Shown here one piece after another: positions 25,613 through 34,100 of a stretch of DNA of 64,000 bases. The translations under genes and the position numbers were made by a program. Each line of letters starts with the position of its first letter. Within the stretch, counting starts at the first letter, position 1. The notes under the pieces are model-generated. The model had not been told where the DNA came from and did not search any database. It saw nothing but the letters and a program-made list of their open reading frames with translations. Location of the stretch: positions 51,362 through 115,361 of the forward strand of contig NZ_JAVHJU010000033.1 in assembly GCF_031082405.1 (NCBI RefSeq). The letters run 5' to 3'. The stretch is from Amycolatopsis sp. A133 (lineage in GTDB: Bacteria > Actinomycetota > Actinomycetes > Mycobacteriales > Pseudonocardiaceae).

Positions 25613-25945
25613 TCATGACCCCCGCTGGACGTTGACGATCCGCCAGCGCCCCTCCCGGCACTCGGCCACCACCGTGCAGGTGACGCCGTCGCGGTGCCCG
25701 GTCGCGACGCCGACCGACGGCGTCACCTGCAGGCGCGTCCACCGGAACGCGCCCGCCGGGACGCGGCCGGGCCAGCCGGCCTTGCCGAGCACGCGCCCGG
25801 CCGGGCCGTCGCCGCGGAAGCCGTCGGCCAGCAGCGGCGCCAGCGCCTCGGTGTCGCCGTCCGCGTCGGCGTCCCGCCAGCGGGCGAGCAGTTCCTCGAA
25901 CGTCTCCACGGCTTCGAAGGTCGCAGGCACCGGGTAGCCGAACAT
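25613..25945 (-). CDS. Small NTF2/SnoaL-like protein
   Basis: A 110-residue protein whose pattern fits the cystatin-like NTF2 fold: helix FEELLARWRDADADGDTEALAPLLADGFRGDGPAG followed by strands FRWTRLQVTPSVGVATGHRDGVTCTVVAECREGRWRIVNVQRG. No catalytic residues can be assigned. ATG 25945 is my choice; GTG 25909 is possible, and an upstream ATG at 25988 would overlap the divergent regulator's start codon. It shares a 40-bp intergenic space with the giant LuxR regulator and may be under its control. Confidence 0.6.
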   Translation of the reverse strand: MFGYPVPATFEAVETFEELLARWRDADADGDTEALAPLLADGFRGDGPAGRVLGKAGWPGRVPAGAFRWTRLQVTPSVGVATGHRDGVTCTVVAECREGRWRIVNVQRGS

Positions 25946-25985
25946 CGGCCACCTGGCCGAGATCCGCTGGCAGACTGGCCGGGCC

Positions 25986-28940
25986 ATGACTGAGACGAAA
26001 CTCCTGCCCGCCGGCACGGTCACGATCCTTTGCGCCGGTGACGCCGCCCCGGCCGTCTTCACGACCCCGGCCGAGGCGCTCGCCGCGCTGAGCGGCGGCC
26101 CGGCGGCCGTGCACACCGGGGACGTGCTGATCCGCGGCGACGGCACGCCCACCGGCCCCGCGGTCCGCCGCTGCGCCCAGCTGCGCGCGCTGGCCGAAGA
26201 CGGCCGGGTCCTCGTCTCGGCGCGCACCGCGGCGGCCCTCGGGGACGCCGTCGCGCTGCACGACCTCGGCGTCCACCGCCTGCCGGACCTCACCGCGCCC
26301 GAGCGGGTCTTCGAACTCGGCGAGCCGCCCGATCCGCGGCCGCTGCGCTCGCTCGACGCCGTCCCGAACAACCTCCCCGTGCAGCTCACCGGGTTCGTCG
26401 GCCGTGACGCCGAGGTCCTCGACGTCCGGCGGCGGCTCGCCGGGACGCGGTTCGTGACGCTGGCCGGCCCCGGCGGCAGCGGCAAGACGCGGCTGGCCGC
26501 GCAGGTCGCCGCCACCACCGAGTGGCCCGGCGGGGTCTGGTGGGTCGAGCTCGACGCCGTGACCGGGCCCGCCGAGGTCGCCGACCGCCTCGCCGCGACA
26601 CTCGGTGTGCCGGTGGAGCCCCACGTCGGCGCGGCGCGCTCGGTCGCGACCGAACTGCGTGACCGGCGCGTCCTGCTCTGCCTGGACAACTGCGAGCAGG
26701 TCCTCGACGGCGTCGCCGACGTCGCCGTCGAACTGCTGCGCTCGTGTCCCGAAGTCGCGGTGCTGGCGACCAGCCGGGAGCCGCTGGGCGTGCCGGGGGA
26801 GACGGTGTGGCGGGTGCCGCCGCTGGCCGTCGACGAGGCCGTCGCGCTGTTCGTCGAGCGCGCGGGCGCGGTCCGGCCGCTGTTCACCTTGGACACCTCC
26901 AGCGCGGCCGCCGTCCGGTCGATCTGCACGCGGCTCGACGGCATCCCGCTGGCCGTCGAGCTGGCCGCCGCGTGGCTGGGAACCCTGGCCCCGCACCAGA
27001 TCGACGCCGGCCTCGACGACCGGTTCGCCCTGCTGACCCGCGGCCCGCGCGGGGTGCCGGCGCGGCAGCGGACCCTCGAAGGCTCGATCGCGTGGAGCCA
27101 CGACCAGCTCGACGCCGAAGACCGCGCGGTGTTCCGGCGGCTCGCGGTGTTCGCCGGCGGGTTCACCCTGGACGCGGCGGGCGGCCCCGCCGTGCTGCCC
27201 GCGCTCGGCCGGCTCGTCGACAAGTCCTTGGTGCTGGCCGAAGACGGCCGGTACCGGCTGCTGGAGACGCTGCGCGAGTACGCGGCGGCCCGGCTGGCCG
27301 AGGCGGGGGAGACCGAGACCGTCCGCGACCGCCACCTCGACCACTACCTGGCGCTGGCCGAGGCCGCCGAGCCCGAGCTCGACCGCGACAAGGACGCCTG
27401 GCGGGCGCGGGTGGAACCCGAGCGCGACAACCTGCGCGCGGCCCTGGAATGGGGGCTGGCGCAGGACGATCCCACCCGCGGCCGCCGGCTCGCCGCCGCC
27501 GTCGCGTGGCTGTGGAACCTGCACGGCCGCGGCCACGAGGGCCTGGCCCACCTGAAACGCGCGGTCGCCCGATGCCCTGGCGAGCGGTCGGCGCTGCAGG
27601 CCCGGCTGCTGACCGGGATGGGCCTGGTCGCGGACACGACGGCGCCGTTCGACCTCGAAGCCGCGCGGCTGGGCTTGGAGATCGCCACCGAACTCGGCGA
27701 CACGAGGCTGCGCGCGCGGTGCCTGTCGCTGACCGCCCTCGGGCACCTGTACACGGACCTGGACACCGCTTGGGACCTCGCCGTCGAAGCCGGTAAGGAG
27801 GCCGATGGCTTCGCGCGTGACAGTGCGTTGATGCTGCGCGGAATCATCCGGACCGTCCGCGATCGCCACGACGAGGCGGCACCGCTGCTCGCCGAAGCGG
27901 CCGAGGGTCTGCTCCGGCGCGGTGACCGCGGACTCGCCTCGACCGTCCTCAGTGTGCAGTCGGCCAGTGCGCTGGCGGCGGCGGACCTGCCCCGTGCGAG
28001 GGAATTCGCCGAGCGCGCCGTCGAGGTCGCCGGGCCGCTGGGGGACTTCCACCGGGTCAACACGACGCTGTGCCGTCTGGCGCTGTTGCACTGTGCGGCG
28101 GGGGACGTCGAGGCCGGGTTCCGGGTGATGGAACCGTTCCTGCGGCTGGTCGAGATGGCGGGTGACGTCTTCGTGCCCGGCATGGCCGGGGTACTGGGCG
28201 AACTCCACCGGCGGCGCGGCGAGTTCGAAGCCGCGTTGCGCTGGTTCGAGCGCGAAGCCGTGCCTGGCACGTACATGGCGGCGCAGGGACTCCCCGAGCG
28301 CGGCGCCGTGCTGCGCGCACTCGGCCGCACCGAAGAGGCCTCGGAGGTGCTCGCGACCGCCGTCGACCTCACCCGCCGCTGGTCCCTGCCGTCGCCGCTG
28401 GCCGACGCCCTGGACCAGCAGGGCTACCTGGCGGAGCCGGAGCAGGCCGCCGAGCTGCACCACGAAGCGCTGAGCCTGCGCCTCGACCACGGTCTCCGGC
28501 TGGGGGTCCTGGCCAGTCTCGACGCCCTGACGACACTGCTCGCACGCACCGGCCGCGAGGGCGACGCCGCGCGCGTGCTCGTCTCGGCTTCACAGGCCCG
28601 CGCCGAGCTGGGCTTCCCCCGCCGTCCTTCCGAACAGGCGGAGCTGGACCCCTTCGGGCTCGCGACGGCCGAGCCGCCGATGAACCTCGACGACGTCGTC
28701 GCGTTCGTGCGCCGGGCCCGTGGCAGCCGCGGCCGGCCGTCGAGCGGCTGGGGGAGCCTGACGCCGACGGAGCTCGAGGTGGTGAAGCTGGCGGCCGAGG
28801 GCTGCACCAACCCGGAGATCGGGACCCGGCTGTTCATGAGCCGCGGCACGGTGAAGACGCACCTGGCGCACGTGTACGCGAAGCTGGGCATCGCGAACCG
28901 CACGGAGCTGGCCACCCTCGCGGCGGCCCGGCTGAGCTGA
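25986..28940 (+). CDS. Large NB-ARC ATPase / LuxR regulator with cyclase-like remnant
   Basis: A 984-residue STAND-type transcription activator. Residues 30-112 (TGPAVRRCAQLRALAEDGRVLVSARTA, then LGVHRLPDLTAPERVFEL) match the C-terminal part of class III adenylate/guanylate cyclase domains, but the metal-binding aspartates are gone, so this is a non-catalytic remnant. An NB-ARC domain follows with Walker A GPGGSGKTR at 161-169 and CLDNCEQV as Walker B. A TPR-rich middle (about 480-880) comes next, and a C-terminal LuxR helix-turn-helix (LTPTELEVVKLAAEGCTNPEIGTRLFMSRGTVKTHLAHVYAKLG split around residues 920-965). The signal and targets are unknown. Confidence 0.9.
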   Translation: MTETKLLPAGTVTILCAGDAAPAVFTTPAEALAALSGGPAAVHTGDVLIRGDGTPTGPAVRRCAQLRALAEDGRVLVSARTAAALGDAVALHDLGVHRLPDLTAPERVFELGEPPDPRPLRSLDAVPNNLPVQLTGFVGRDAEVLDVRRRLAGTRFVTLAGPGGSGKTRLAAQVAATTEWPGGVWWVELDAVTGPAEVADRLAATLGVPVEPHVGAARSVATELRDRRVLLCLDNCEQVLDGVADVAVELLRSCPEVAVLATSREPLGVPGETVWRVPPLAVDEAVALFVERAGAVRPLFTLDTSSAAAVRSICTRLDGIPLAVELAAAWLGTLAPHQIDAGLDDRFALLTRGPRGVPARQRTLEGSIAWSHDQLDAEDRAVFRRLAVFAGGFTLDAAGGPAVLPALGRLVDKSLVLAEDGRYRLLETLREYAAARLAEAGETETVRDRHLDHYLALAEAAEPELDRDKDAWRARVEPERDNLRAALEWGLAQDDPTRGRRLAAAVAWLWNLHGRGHEGLAHLKRAVARCPGERSALQARLLTGMGLVADTTAPFDLEAARLGLEIATELGDTRLRARCLSLTALGHLYTDLDTAWDLAVEAGKEADGFARDSALMLRGIIRTVRDRHDEAAPLLAEAAEGLLRRGDRGLASTVLSVQSASALAAADLPRAREFAERAVEVAGPLGDFHRVNTTLCRLALLHCAAGDVEAGFRVMEPFLRLVEMAGDVFVPGMAGVLGELHRRRGEFEAALRWFEREAVPGTYMAAQGLPERGAVLRALGRTEEASEVLATAVDLTRRWSLPSPLADALDQQGYLAEPEQAAELHHEALSLRLDHGLRLGVLASLDALTTLLARTGREGDAARVLVSASQARAELGFPRRPSEQAELDPFGLATAEPPMNLDDVVAFVRRARGSRGRPSSGWGSLTPTELEVVKLAAEGCTNPEIGTRLFMSRGTVKTHLAHVYAKLGIANRTELATLAAARLS

Positions 28941-28943
28941 CGG

Positions 28944-29873
28944 TCAGTCCCAATCGATGCCGAAGACGCCGGGGCCGAAGTCGAACGCCACCGCGTGGAC
29001 GCCGTCGGCGCCGTCGAGTTTCAGGGGACGCCGGGCCAGGGTGCCGTTCGCGCCGTTGCGGGAGTACTGCCAGCAGCGGCCGGGTGCGGTGCCCGGGGCG
29101 AACCGGACCTCCAGGAGGTACTCCCGCACCGGGCGGCGGAACTCGCGGTAGTGGGTGTTGCGGCACTCCGGGTACGGCGGGCCGCCGTTGGTCAGCGTGT
29201 ACTCGATCAGGTGTGTCTCGCCCCGGTTGATCGGCTGGTCGAAGAGCAGTTCGGCGACGATCAGGCCGTGCGCCTCGTCGATCTCGGCGCGGCCGACCCG
29301 GCAGTTGCGCACGGCGTGCAGCTCGGGCGCGCCCGCCGCCGGGTCGTCCTGGGTGTACACCAGCAGCCAGCGGTCCTGGCCGTCCGCGACGGCCTGGAAC
29401 ACCGCCCGCGCGGTCACCGCGCGCTGCCCGCCGTCTTCGGCGATCTCGCACAGGTCGTGCAGGCCGACCATCTTGAGCGGCTGCCGGCGGTCGAGCGCGT
29501 GCGGCGCCCCCACCTTGTCCAGCAGCGGCTGCAGCACCTCACGCGGGAACGACATCGGCTCGCCGCCGGCGTGGCGCTTCCCGGCGCCGCCGCGGGGCCG
29601 GGGCGGTGGCAGCAGCCCGAGCAGGGAACCGGCGGGGACGTCGAGGATCTCTTCGAGTGTGCGAACGGCCGACAGGGAGCTCTGGCGCTCCGGCTGCCGC
29701 TTGCCCGACTGCCAATAACTCAGTGCGGTGACGCTGACGACGACGCCGCGCGCCCGCAGCCGCGCCTGGATCCGGTCGAGCGACAGCCCGCTGGTGGCGA
29801 TGGCCGCGCGCAGCCGGATCGCGAATTCGGTGCGCCCGTTCTCCTGGCCGTCACCCGCCGCGCTGCCCGCCAT
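28944..29873 (-). CDS. XRE-like regulator with a large C-terminal domain
   Basis: A 309-residue protein. The N-terminus has a helix-turn-helix of the XRE/lambda-repressor type (FAIRLRAAIATSGLSLDRIQARL, VSVTALSYWQSGKRQPER, LEEILDVPAGSLLGLL; residues 15-90). The C-terminal 200 residues contain AVFQAVADGQDRWLLVYTQDD, a CRNTHYREFRRPVREYLLEVRF segment and no recognisable enzyme motif; it looks beta-rich. This architecture is common in actinobacteria without an assigned ligand. ATG 29873 is used; GTG 29885 is an alternative. The stop is 3 bp from the convergent LuxR regulator. Confidence 0.75.
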   Translation of the reverse strand: MAGSAAGDGQENGRTEFAIRLRAAIATSGLSLDRIQARLRARGVVVSVTALSYWQSGKRQPERQSSLSAVRTLEEILDVPAGSLLGLLPPPRPRGGAGKRHAGGEPMSFPREVLQPLLDKVGAPHALDRRQPLKMVGLHDLCEIAEDGGQRAVTARAVFQAVADGQDRWLLVYTQDDPAAGAPELHAVRNCRVGRAEIDEAHGLIVAELLFDQPINRGETHLIEYTLTNGGPPYPECRNTHYREFRRPVREYLLEVRFAPGTAPGRCWQYSRNGANGTLARRPLKLDGADGVHAVAFDFGPGVFGIDWD

Positions 29874-29885
29874 TGCTGAAATCAC

Positions 29886-30186
29886 GACCCGCCCCGTGCC
29901 GTCCCCCGACGATCCCCGTCACGAGCACGTTAGCAGGATTCCCCGCGCTTCCCGCGCCCCTCTTCGACGGCGTCGCCGGGAACCGCCACTCGGGCGAACG
30001 GGCTAGTACTGGCAACTGTGAACCATTGCCCCGGCCTGGGCGGACGCGCTTTCATGACTTGCCTGCGCCGGTGGCACCGCCTCCCCCTCACGGCCCACCC
30101 GGGCGCAGGTGCGACCGGCCGCGAGAGCGGTTCCGGCTCCGGTTCACCCGGCCGCGTTGTGCGACCGGCCGGTGTGGCCGCGCGAT
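29886..30186. other. Intergenic stretch without a recognisable gene
   Basis: About 300 bp upstream of the hairpin at 30187. Open frames here have no family-like sequence and overlap one another. It probably contains the promoter of the XRE gene (near its left end) and of the SDR operon. I see no tRNA or riboswitch consensus. Confidence 0.5.
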
Positions 30187-30228
30187 GACCGGTGGCCCGG
30201 CGACGCCCCCAGCGCCGGGCCACCGGTC
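30187..30228 (+). terminator. Strong terminator-like hairpin upstream of the SDR operon
   Basis: Perfect 16-bp arms GACCGGTGGCCCGGCG (30187-30202) and complement (30213-30228) around a 10-nt loop, followed on the plus strand by TTGTT. No plus-strand gene precedes it, so it may end an unseen small RNA, block read-through from the left, or act as an attenuator 81 bp before the SDR start. Confidence 0.6.
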
Positions 30229-30257
30229 TTGTTACCACCGGGTAGCTCCGCCTTCCT

Positions 30258-30294
30258 CCCCGCCACCACCCTCAACGGAGGCGCTTCGCGCCGC
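30258..30294 (+). repeat. Dispersed repeat, family B, copy 2
   Basis: Same 37-bp element as 15987-16023 (opposite orientation), here 15 bp before the ATG of the SDR gene and so probably part of its 5' leader. The GGCG/CGCC ends near 30280-30293 can form a short stem. Confidence 0.8.
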
Positions 30295-30308
30295 TGTAAA
30301 TTCTTGGC

Positions 30309-31061
30309 ATGACGCTCCGGAAGAACATCCTGATCACCGGCGCCAGCAGCGGGTTGGGCGAAGGCATGGCCCGCCGGTTCGCGGCGAAGGGGCGAAACCT
30401 CGCGTTGTGCGCGCGGCGCACCGAGCGGCTCGAAAAGCTGGCCGCCGAGCTGACCGCGGCGCACCCGGGGATCAAGGTCGTCACGCGCACCCTCGACGTC
30501 ACCGACCACGACCGCGTGTTCACCGTCTTCGAGGAGTTCCGCGCCGAGCTGGGGTCCCTCGACCGGGTGATTGTGAACGCCGGGCTCGGGAAGGGCCAGC
30601 GGGTCGGCACGGGCCGCTTCGACGCCAACCGCCAGACCCTCGAGGTCAACTTCGTCGCGGCCGCGGCGCAGATCGAGGCCGCCGCCGGGATCTTCCGGGA
30701 GCAGGGCGCCGGCCACCTCGCCGTCATCTCGTCGTTCAGCGCGCTTCGCCCGTTCCCGGGCAACCTCACCGCGTACGCCGCGTCGAAGGCCGGGATCTCG
30801 GCGTTCGTCGACGGCACCCGCATCGAGCTGAAGCGCAAGGGCATCGCCGTCACCGACGTCCGGCCCGGCTACATCGAGTCGGAGATGAACGACCGGATCG
30901 GCCGGAACCCCTTGCTGGCCAAGGCCGAGACCGGGGCCAAGGCGCTGGTCAAGGCGATCGAGGCCGAGCCGGCCCGGGCCTACGTCCCGGCGTGGCCGTG
31001 GGTGCCGCTGAGCGTCGTCATGCGCGTGGTGCCGGCCGCGCTGCTGCGGAAGTTCGCGTGA
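30309..31061 (+). CDS. Short-chain dehydrogenase/reductase
   Basis: A 250-residue NAD(P)-dependent Rossmann-fold oxidoreductase. It has the cofactor motif TGASSGLGEG (residues 10-19), an NAGLGKG segment in place of the common NNAG, and the catalytic Ser-Tyr-Lys set in ISSFSALRPFPGNLTAYAASKAG (Tyr then Lys four residues on). A hydrophobic tail WVPLSVVMRVVPAALLRKF could touch the membrane. It is the first gene of a five-gene operon; its TGA overlaps the next start (GTGA). With an APH-type kinase next, a role like LvaD in hydroxyacyl-CoA metabolism is a reasonable inference. Confidence 0.88.
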   Translation: MTLRKNILITGASSGLGEGMARRFAAKGRNLALCARRTERLEKLAAELTAAHPGIKVVTRTLDVTDHDRVFTVFEEFRAELGSLDRVIVNAGLGKGQRVGTGRFDANRQTLEVNFVAAAAQIEAAAGIFREQGAGHLAVISSFSALRPFPGNLTAYAASKAGISAFVDGTRIELKRKGIAVTDVRPGYIESEMNDRIGRNPLLAKAETGAKALVKAIEAEPARAYVPAWPWVPLSVVMRVVPAALLRKFA

Positions 31062-32116
31062 ACGCCCCGGTCGAGGTCCGCGCGGAGGACGCCTTCGACA
31101 CGGGCGCGGTGCACGCCTGGCTGAGCGCGAAGGTCGAGGGCCTCGGCGACGAGCCGCCGCACGTCCGGCAGTTCCCCGGCGGCGCGTCCAACCTGACGTA
31201 CCTGCTGACCTACCCGGACCGCGAGCTGATCCTGCGCCGCCCGCCGGCCGGGCACAAAGCGGCGTCGGCGCACGACATGCGGCGCGAGTACCGCGTCCAG
31301 CACGCGCTGAAGCCGGTGTTCCCGTACGTGCCGCGGATGGTGGCGTTCGGCGACGACCCGGCCGTGCTCGGCGGCGACTTCTACGTCATGGAGAAGCTGG
31401 ACGGCCTGATCCTGCGCGGCGACCTGCCGCCGGGGATGACGCTGACCCCCGAGCAGGCGCGGGAGCTGTCCGGCAAGGTCGTCGACCGGCTGGTCGACCT
31501 GCACGCCGTCGACGTCGGAAAGGCGGGGCTGGCCGACCTCGGCAAGGGCGCGGGGTACGTCGATCGGCAGATCCGCGGCTGGTCGGAGCGGTACGTCGCG
31601 GCGCGCACGGACAACGTCGGCGACTTCGCCGAGGTGCGTGCGTGGCTGGCCGCGAACCGGCCCGCCGAAGTGAAGATCTGCCTCATCCACAACGACTACC
31701 GGCTCGACAACCTGGTGCTCGACGGCCCGTCGACGCTGAACATCACCGGCGTCCTCGACTGGGAGATGGCCACGCTCGGCGACCCGCTGATGGAGCTGGG
31801 CAGCATGCTCGCCTACTGGGTGCAGGCCGGCGACGACGACGCCATGCACGCGAGCCGCCGCCAGCCGACGCACCTGCCCGGCATGTTCACCCGCGAGGAG
31901 TTCGTCGCGCGTTACGCCGAGAAGGCCGGGCTTTCCGTCGGGAACTGGCAGTTCTACGAGGTCTACGGCCTGTTCCGGCTCGCCGCCGTCCTGCAGCAGC
32001 TGTACCGGCGCTACCGCGACGGCGCGACCCGCAACCCGGCGTTCAAGGACTTCTGGCAGTTCGTCGGCTACCTGGACTGGCGCTGCCGCGAGATCATCGC
32101 GAAGGGACGTGTCTAG
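31058..32116 (+). CDS. APH-type phosphotransferase (ACAD10/LvaA-like)
   Basis: A 352-residue kinase of the aminoglycoside phosphotransferase fold, in the subgroup that includes the N-terminal domain of human ACAD10/11 and bacterial LvaA, which phosphorylate the hydroxyl of 4-hydroxyacyl-CoAs. The glycine-rich loop FPGGASNLTYLL is near residue 40, the catalytic loop IHNDYRLDNLVL near 210, and the metal-binding DWE (VLDWEMATLGDP) near 233. No acyl-CoA dehydrogenase domain is fused. GTG 31058 overlaps the SDR stop by four bases, and its own stop overlaps the next start by one base, so expression is tightly coupled. Confidence 0.87.
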   Translation: MNAPVEVRAEDAFDTGAVHAWLSAKVEGLGDEPPHVRQFPGGASNLTYLLTYPDRELILRRPPAGHKAASAHDMRREYRVQHALKPVFPYVPRMVAFGDDPAVLGGDFYVMEKLDGLILRGDLPPGMTLTPEQARELSGKVVDRLVDLHAVDVGKAGLADLGKGAGYVDRQIRGWSERYVAARTDNVGDFAEVRAWLAANRPAEVKICLIHNDYRLDNLVLDGPSTLNITGVLDWEMATLGDPLMELGSMLAYWVQAGDDDAMHASRRQPTHLPGMFTREEFVARYAEKAGLSVGNWQFYEVYGLFRLAAVLQQLYRRYRDGATRNPAFKDFWQFVGYLDWRCREIIAKGRV

Positions 32117-32772
32117 TGGGCGCGATCTACCTCGTCCGCCACGGGCAAGCGTCCTTCGGTGCGGCCGACTACGACGCGCTGTCCCCGCGCGGCTTCGAAC
32201 AGTCCACTGTGGTCGGTGCGGAACTACTGCGGCGCAACGTTTTCTTCGACCAGGTCCGGTCCGGTTCGCTGGCCCGGCAGCGTGACACGGCGGCCACGGC
32301 GCTGAAGGTGCTCGGCAGCGACGTCCCGGTGGTCGAGGACCCGCGCTGGAACGAGTACGACCACGTCGACATCGCGCTGCACCACGCCGGGGGTGCCCCG
32401 CAGGAGGACTCCCGGGCCTACCAGGGGCTCCTGGACGCGGCGCTGACCGCGTGGGTCGAGGCCGGCGCCGCCGGGCCGTGCGCCGAGACGTGGCCCGCGT
32501 TCCTCGCGCGGTGCCGGGCCGCGCTGGCCGACCTGGTGGCGTCGCTGGGCAAGGGCGAGCACGCGGCCGTGTTCACCTCCGGCGGCGTGATCGCCACGAT
32601 CTGCGGTGCGCTGCTGGGCACCCCCGAAGCCGGGCTGCTCAAGCTCAACCGCGTCACGGTCAACGGCGGGATCACCAAGCTGGTGTCCGGCCGCGGCGGC
32701 GTCACGATGCTGTCGTTCAACGAGCACCCGCACTTCGAGGCCGACGCGGCCTCGTTGCTCACCTACCGGTAG
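32116..32772 (+). CDS. Histidine phosphatase family protein
   Basis: A 218-residue phosphoglycerate-mutase-like phosphatase. The catalytic RHG is in LVRHGQASFG near residue 8, the second-half histidine is represented by the segment AVFTSGGVIATICGALLG rather than the common S.H, and the supporting Arg-Glu pair is in LARQRDTAA and WNEYDH. The replacement of the usual second catalytic His (xxVSHG) by TSGG is notable and may lower or alter activity. It starts at GTG 32116, overlapping the kinase stop (TAGTG). Pairing with a kinase hints that it removes phosphate from the kinase product or a related metabolite. Confidence 0.85.
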   Translation: MGAIYLVRHGQASFGAADYDALSPRGFEQSTVVGAELLRRNVFFDQVRSGSLARQRDTAATALKVLGSDVPVVEDPRWNEYDHVDIALHHAGGAPQEDSRAYQGLLDAALTAWVEAGAAGPCAETWPAFLARCRAALADLVASLGKGEHAAVFTSGGVIATICGALLGTPEAGLLKLNRVTVNGGITKLVSGRGGVTMLSFNEHPHFEADAASLLTYR

Positions 32773-32782
32773 GAGGCGCCCC

Positions 32783-33700
32783 ATGCGGTTCGGCGAGGTC
32801 ACGCTGTACCCGGTGAACGGCAACGGCCCGGAGGACGTCGTCGTCGACGGCGAGGGCCGGATCTACACCGGCGTCGACGACGGGCGGATCCTGCGGCTGG
32901 CGCCCGACGGACGCACGATCGACGTCATCGCCGACACCGGCGGCCGCCCGCTCGGGCTCGAGCTCTACGGCGAGGACGAGCTGCTGATCTGCGACGCGCG
33001 CGCCGGGCTGCTGGTGGTGCCGCTCGCGGGCGGGACGCCGTCGGCCCTGGCGACGTCGGCACTGGGCCTGGACTTCGTGTTCTGCAACAACGCGGCGGTG
33101 GCGGCGGACGGGACGATCTACTTCACGGACTCCTCGCGCCGCTTCGGCATCGACCACTGGCGCGACGACCTGATCGAGCAGACGGCGGGCGGCCGCCTGC
33201 TGCGCCGCGCCCCGGACGGCTCGATCGACCTGCTCCTCGACGGCCTCCAGTTCGCCAACGGCGTCGCGCTCGCCCCGGACGAGTCGTTCGTGGCGGTGGC
33301 GGAGACGGGCGCGTGCCGGGTTTCGCGGGTGTGGCTGGGCGACGGCCGGTCCGACGTCCTCGTCGACGGCCTGTGGGGGTTCCCGGACAACATCTCGACC
33401 GGCACGGACGGGCTGATCTGGATCACCCAGGCGTCACCGCGGGTGGCGGCCCTCGACGTGGCCCGGCGGTTGCCGGCCGTCCTGCGGGCGGGCATCCGGC
33501 GGCTGCCGGCGTCGTTGCAGCCCCGCCCGGGCCGCGAGGTCGGTGTCCTGGGCGTCGCGGCGGACGGCACGGTGGCCCGGGAGCTGCGTGGCGAGATCCC
33601 CGGGTTCCACATGCTGGTGGGCGTCCGCGAGTGGCGCGGCCGGCTGTACTTCGGCTCTTTGGAGGAGTCGGCGATCGCGGTGACACCTACCATCGGGTGA
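32783..33700 (+). CDS. SMP-30/strictosidine-synthase-like beta-propeller hydrolase
   Basis: A 305-residue six-bladed propeller protein of the gluconolactonase / strictosidine-synthase-like group. Family blocks include GPEDVVVDGEGRIYTGVDDGRILR (about 17-40), a GRPLGLELYGEDELLICDA segment, VAADGTIYFTDSSRRFG, and the metal-site region FANGVALAPDESFVAVAETG and GFPDNISTGTDGLIW. Members hydrolyse lactones or phosphoesters. ATG 32783 follows AGGAGG at 32771-32776. It ends in TGATG with the VOC gene. Confidence 0.85.
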   Translation: MRFGEVTLYPVNGNGPEDVVVDGEGRIYTGVDDGRILRLAPDGRTIDVIADTGGRPLGLELYGEDELLICDARAGLLVVPLAGGTPSALATSALGLDFVFCNNAAVAADGTIYFTDSSRRFGIDHWRDDLIEQTAGGRLLRRAPDGSIDLLLDGLQFANGVALAPDESFVAVAETGACRVSRVWLGDGRSDVLVDGLWGFPDNISTGTDGLIWITQASPRVAALDVARRLPAVLRAGIRRLPASLQPRPGREVGVLGVAADGTVARELRGEIPGFHMLVGVREWRGRLYFGSLEESAIAVTPTIG

Positions 33701-34089
33701 TGCTGAGCAACGTCCGGATCGAAGCGCGCATCCCCACCCAGGACCTGGCCCGCGCCCGGCGCTGGTACGCCGAGAAGCTCGGGCTCGAGGCGGTCGAGGA
33801 ACGCGAAGGCGGCTTGCGGTACGAAGGCGCGTCGGGCGTCTTCTGCCTGTACGCCTCGGCGGGGGTGTCCGACGCGTCGTTCACCCAGGTGGCGTTCTAC
33901 GTCGACGACCTCGAATCGACGGTCGCCGTGCTGCGCGAGCGCGGGGTGGAGTTCGAGGAGTACGAAGGCATGCGCGGCAGCGTCATGGAGATCCGGGGCA
34001 ACTACCCGAGCAAGGGCAGCGGCGAGCGGGCCGCGTGGTTCCGCGACAGCGAAGGCAACCTGATCGGGCTGGGCGAAGTGGTGCCCTGA
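33700..34089 (+). CDS. VOC family (glyoxalase/bleomycin-resistance fold) protein
   Basis: A 129-residue vicinal-oxygen-chelate protein with two beta-alpha-beta-beta-beta modules. The first contains IPTQDLARARRWYAEKLGLEA and the second TQVAFYVDDLESTVAVLRERGVEFEEYE, ending with WFRDSEGNLIGLGE, where the C-terminal Glu is a usual metal ligand. The substrate is unknown. ATG 33700 overlaps the previous stop by one base, making it the fifth gene of the operon. Confidence 0.85.
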   Translation: MLSNVRIEARIPTQDLARARRWYAEKLGLEAVEEREGGLRYEGASGVFCLYASAGVSDASFTQVAFYVDDLESTVAVLRERGVEFEEYEGMRGSVMEIRGNYPSKGSGERAAWFRDSEGNLIGLGEVVP

Positions 34090-34100
34090 CGGGCTATCGC

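Noticed and set aside
29886..30308. tRNA or known riboswitch in the 423-bp gap
   Set aside because: I found no cloverleaf, T-loop GTTCRA box with matching stems, or known riboswitch consensus; only the hairpin and family B repeat stand out.
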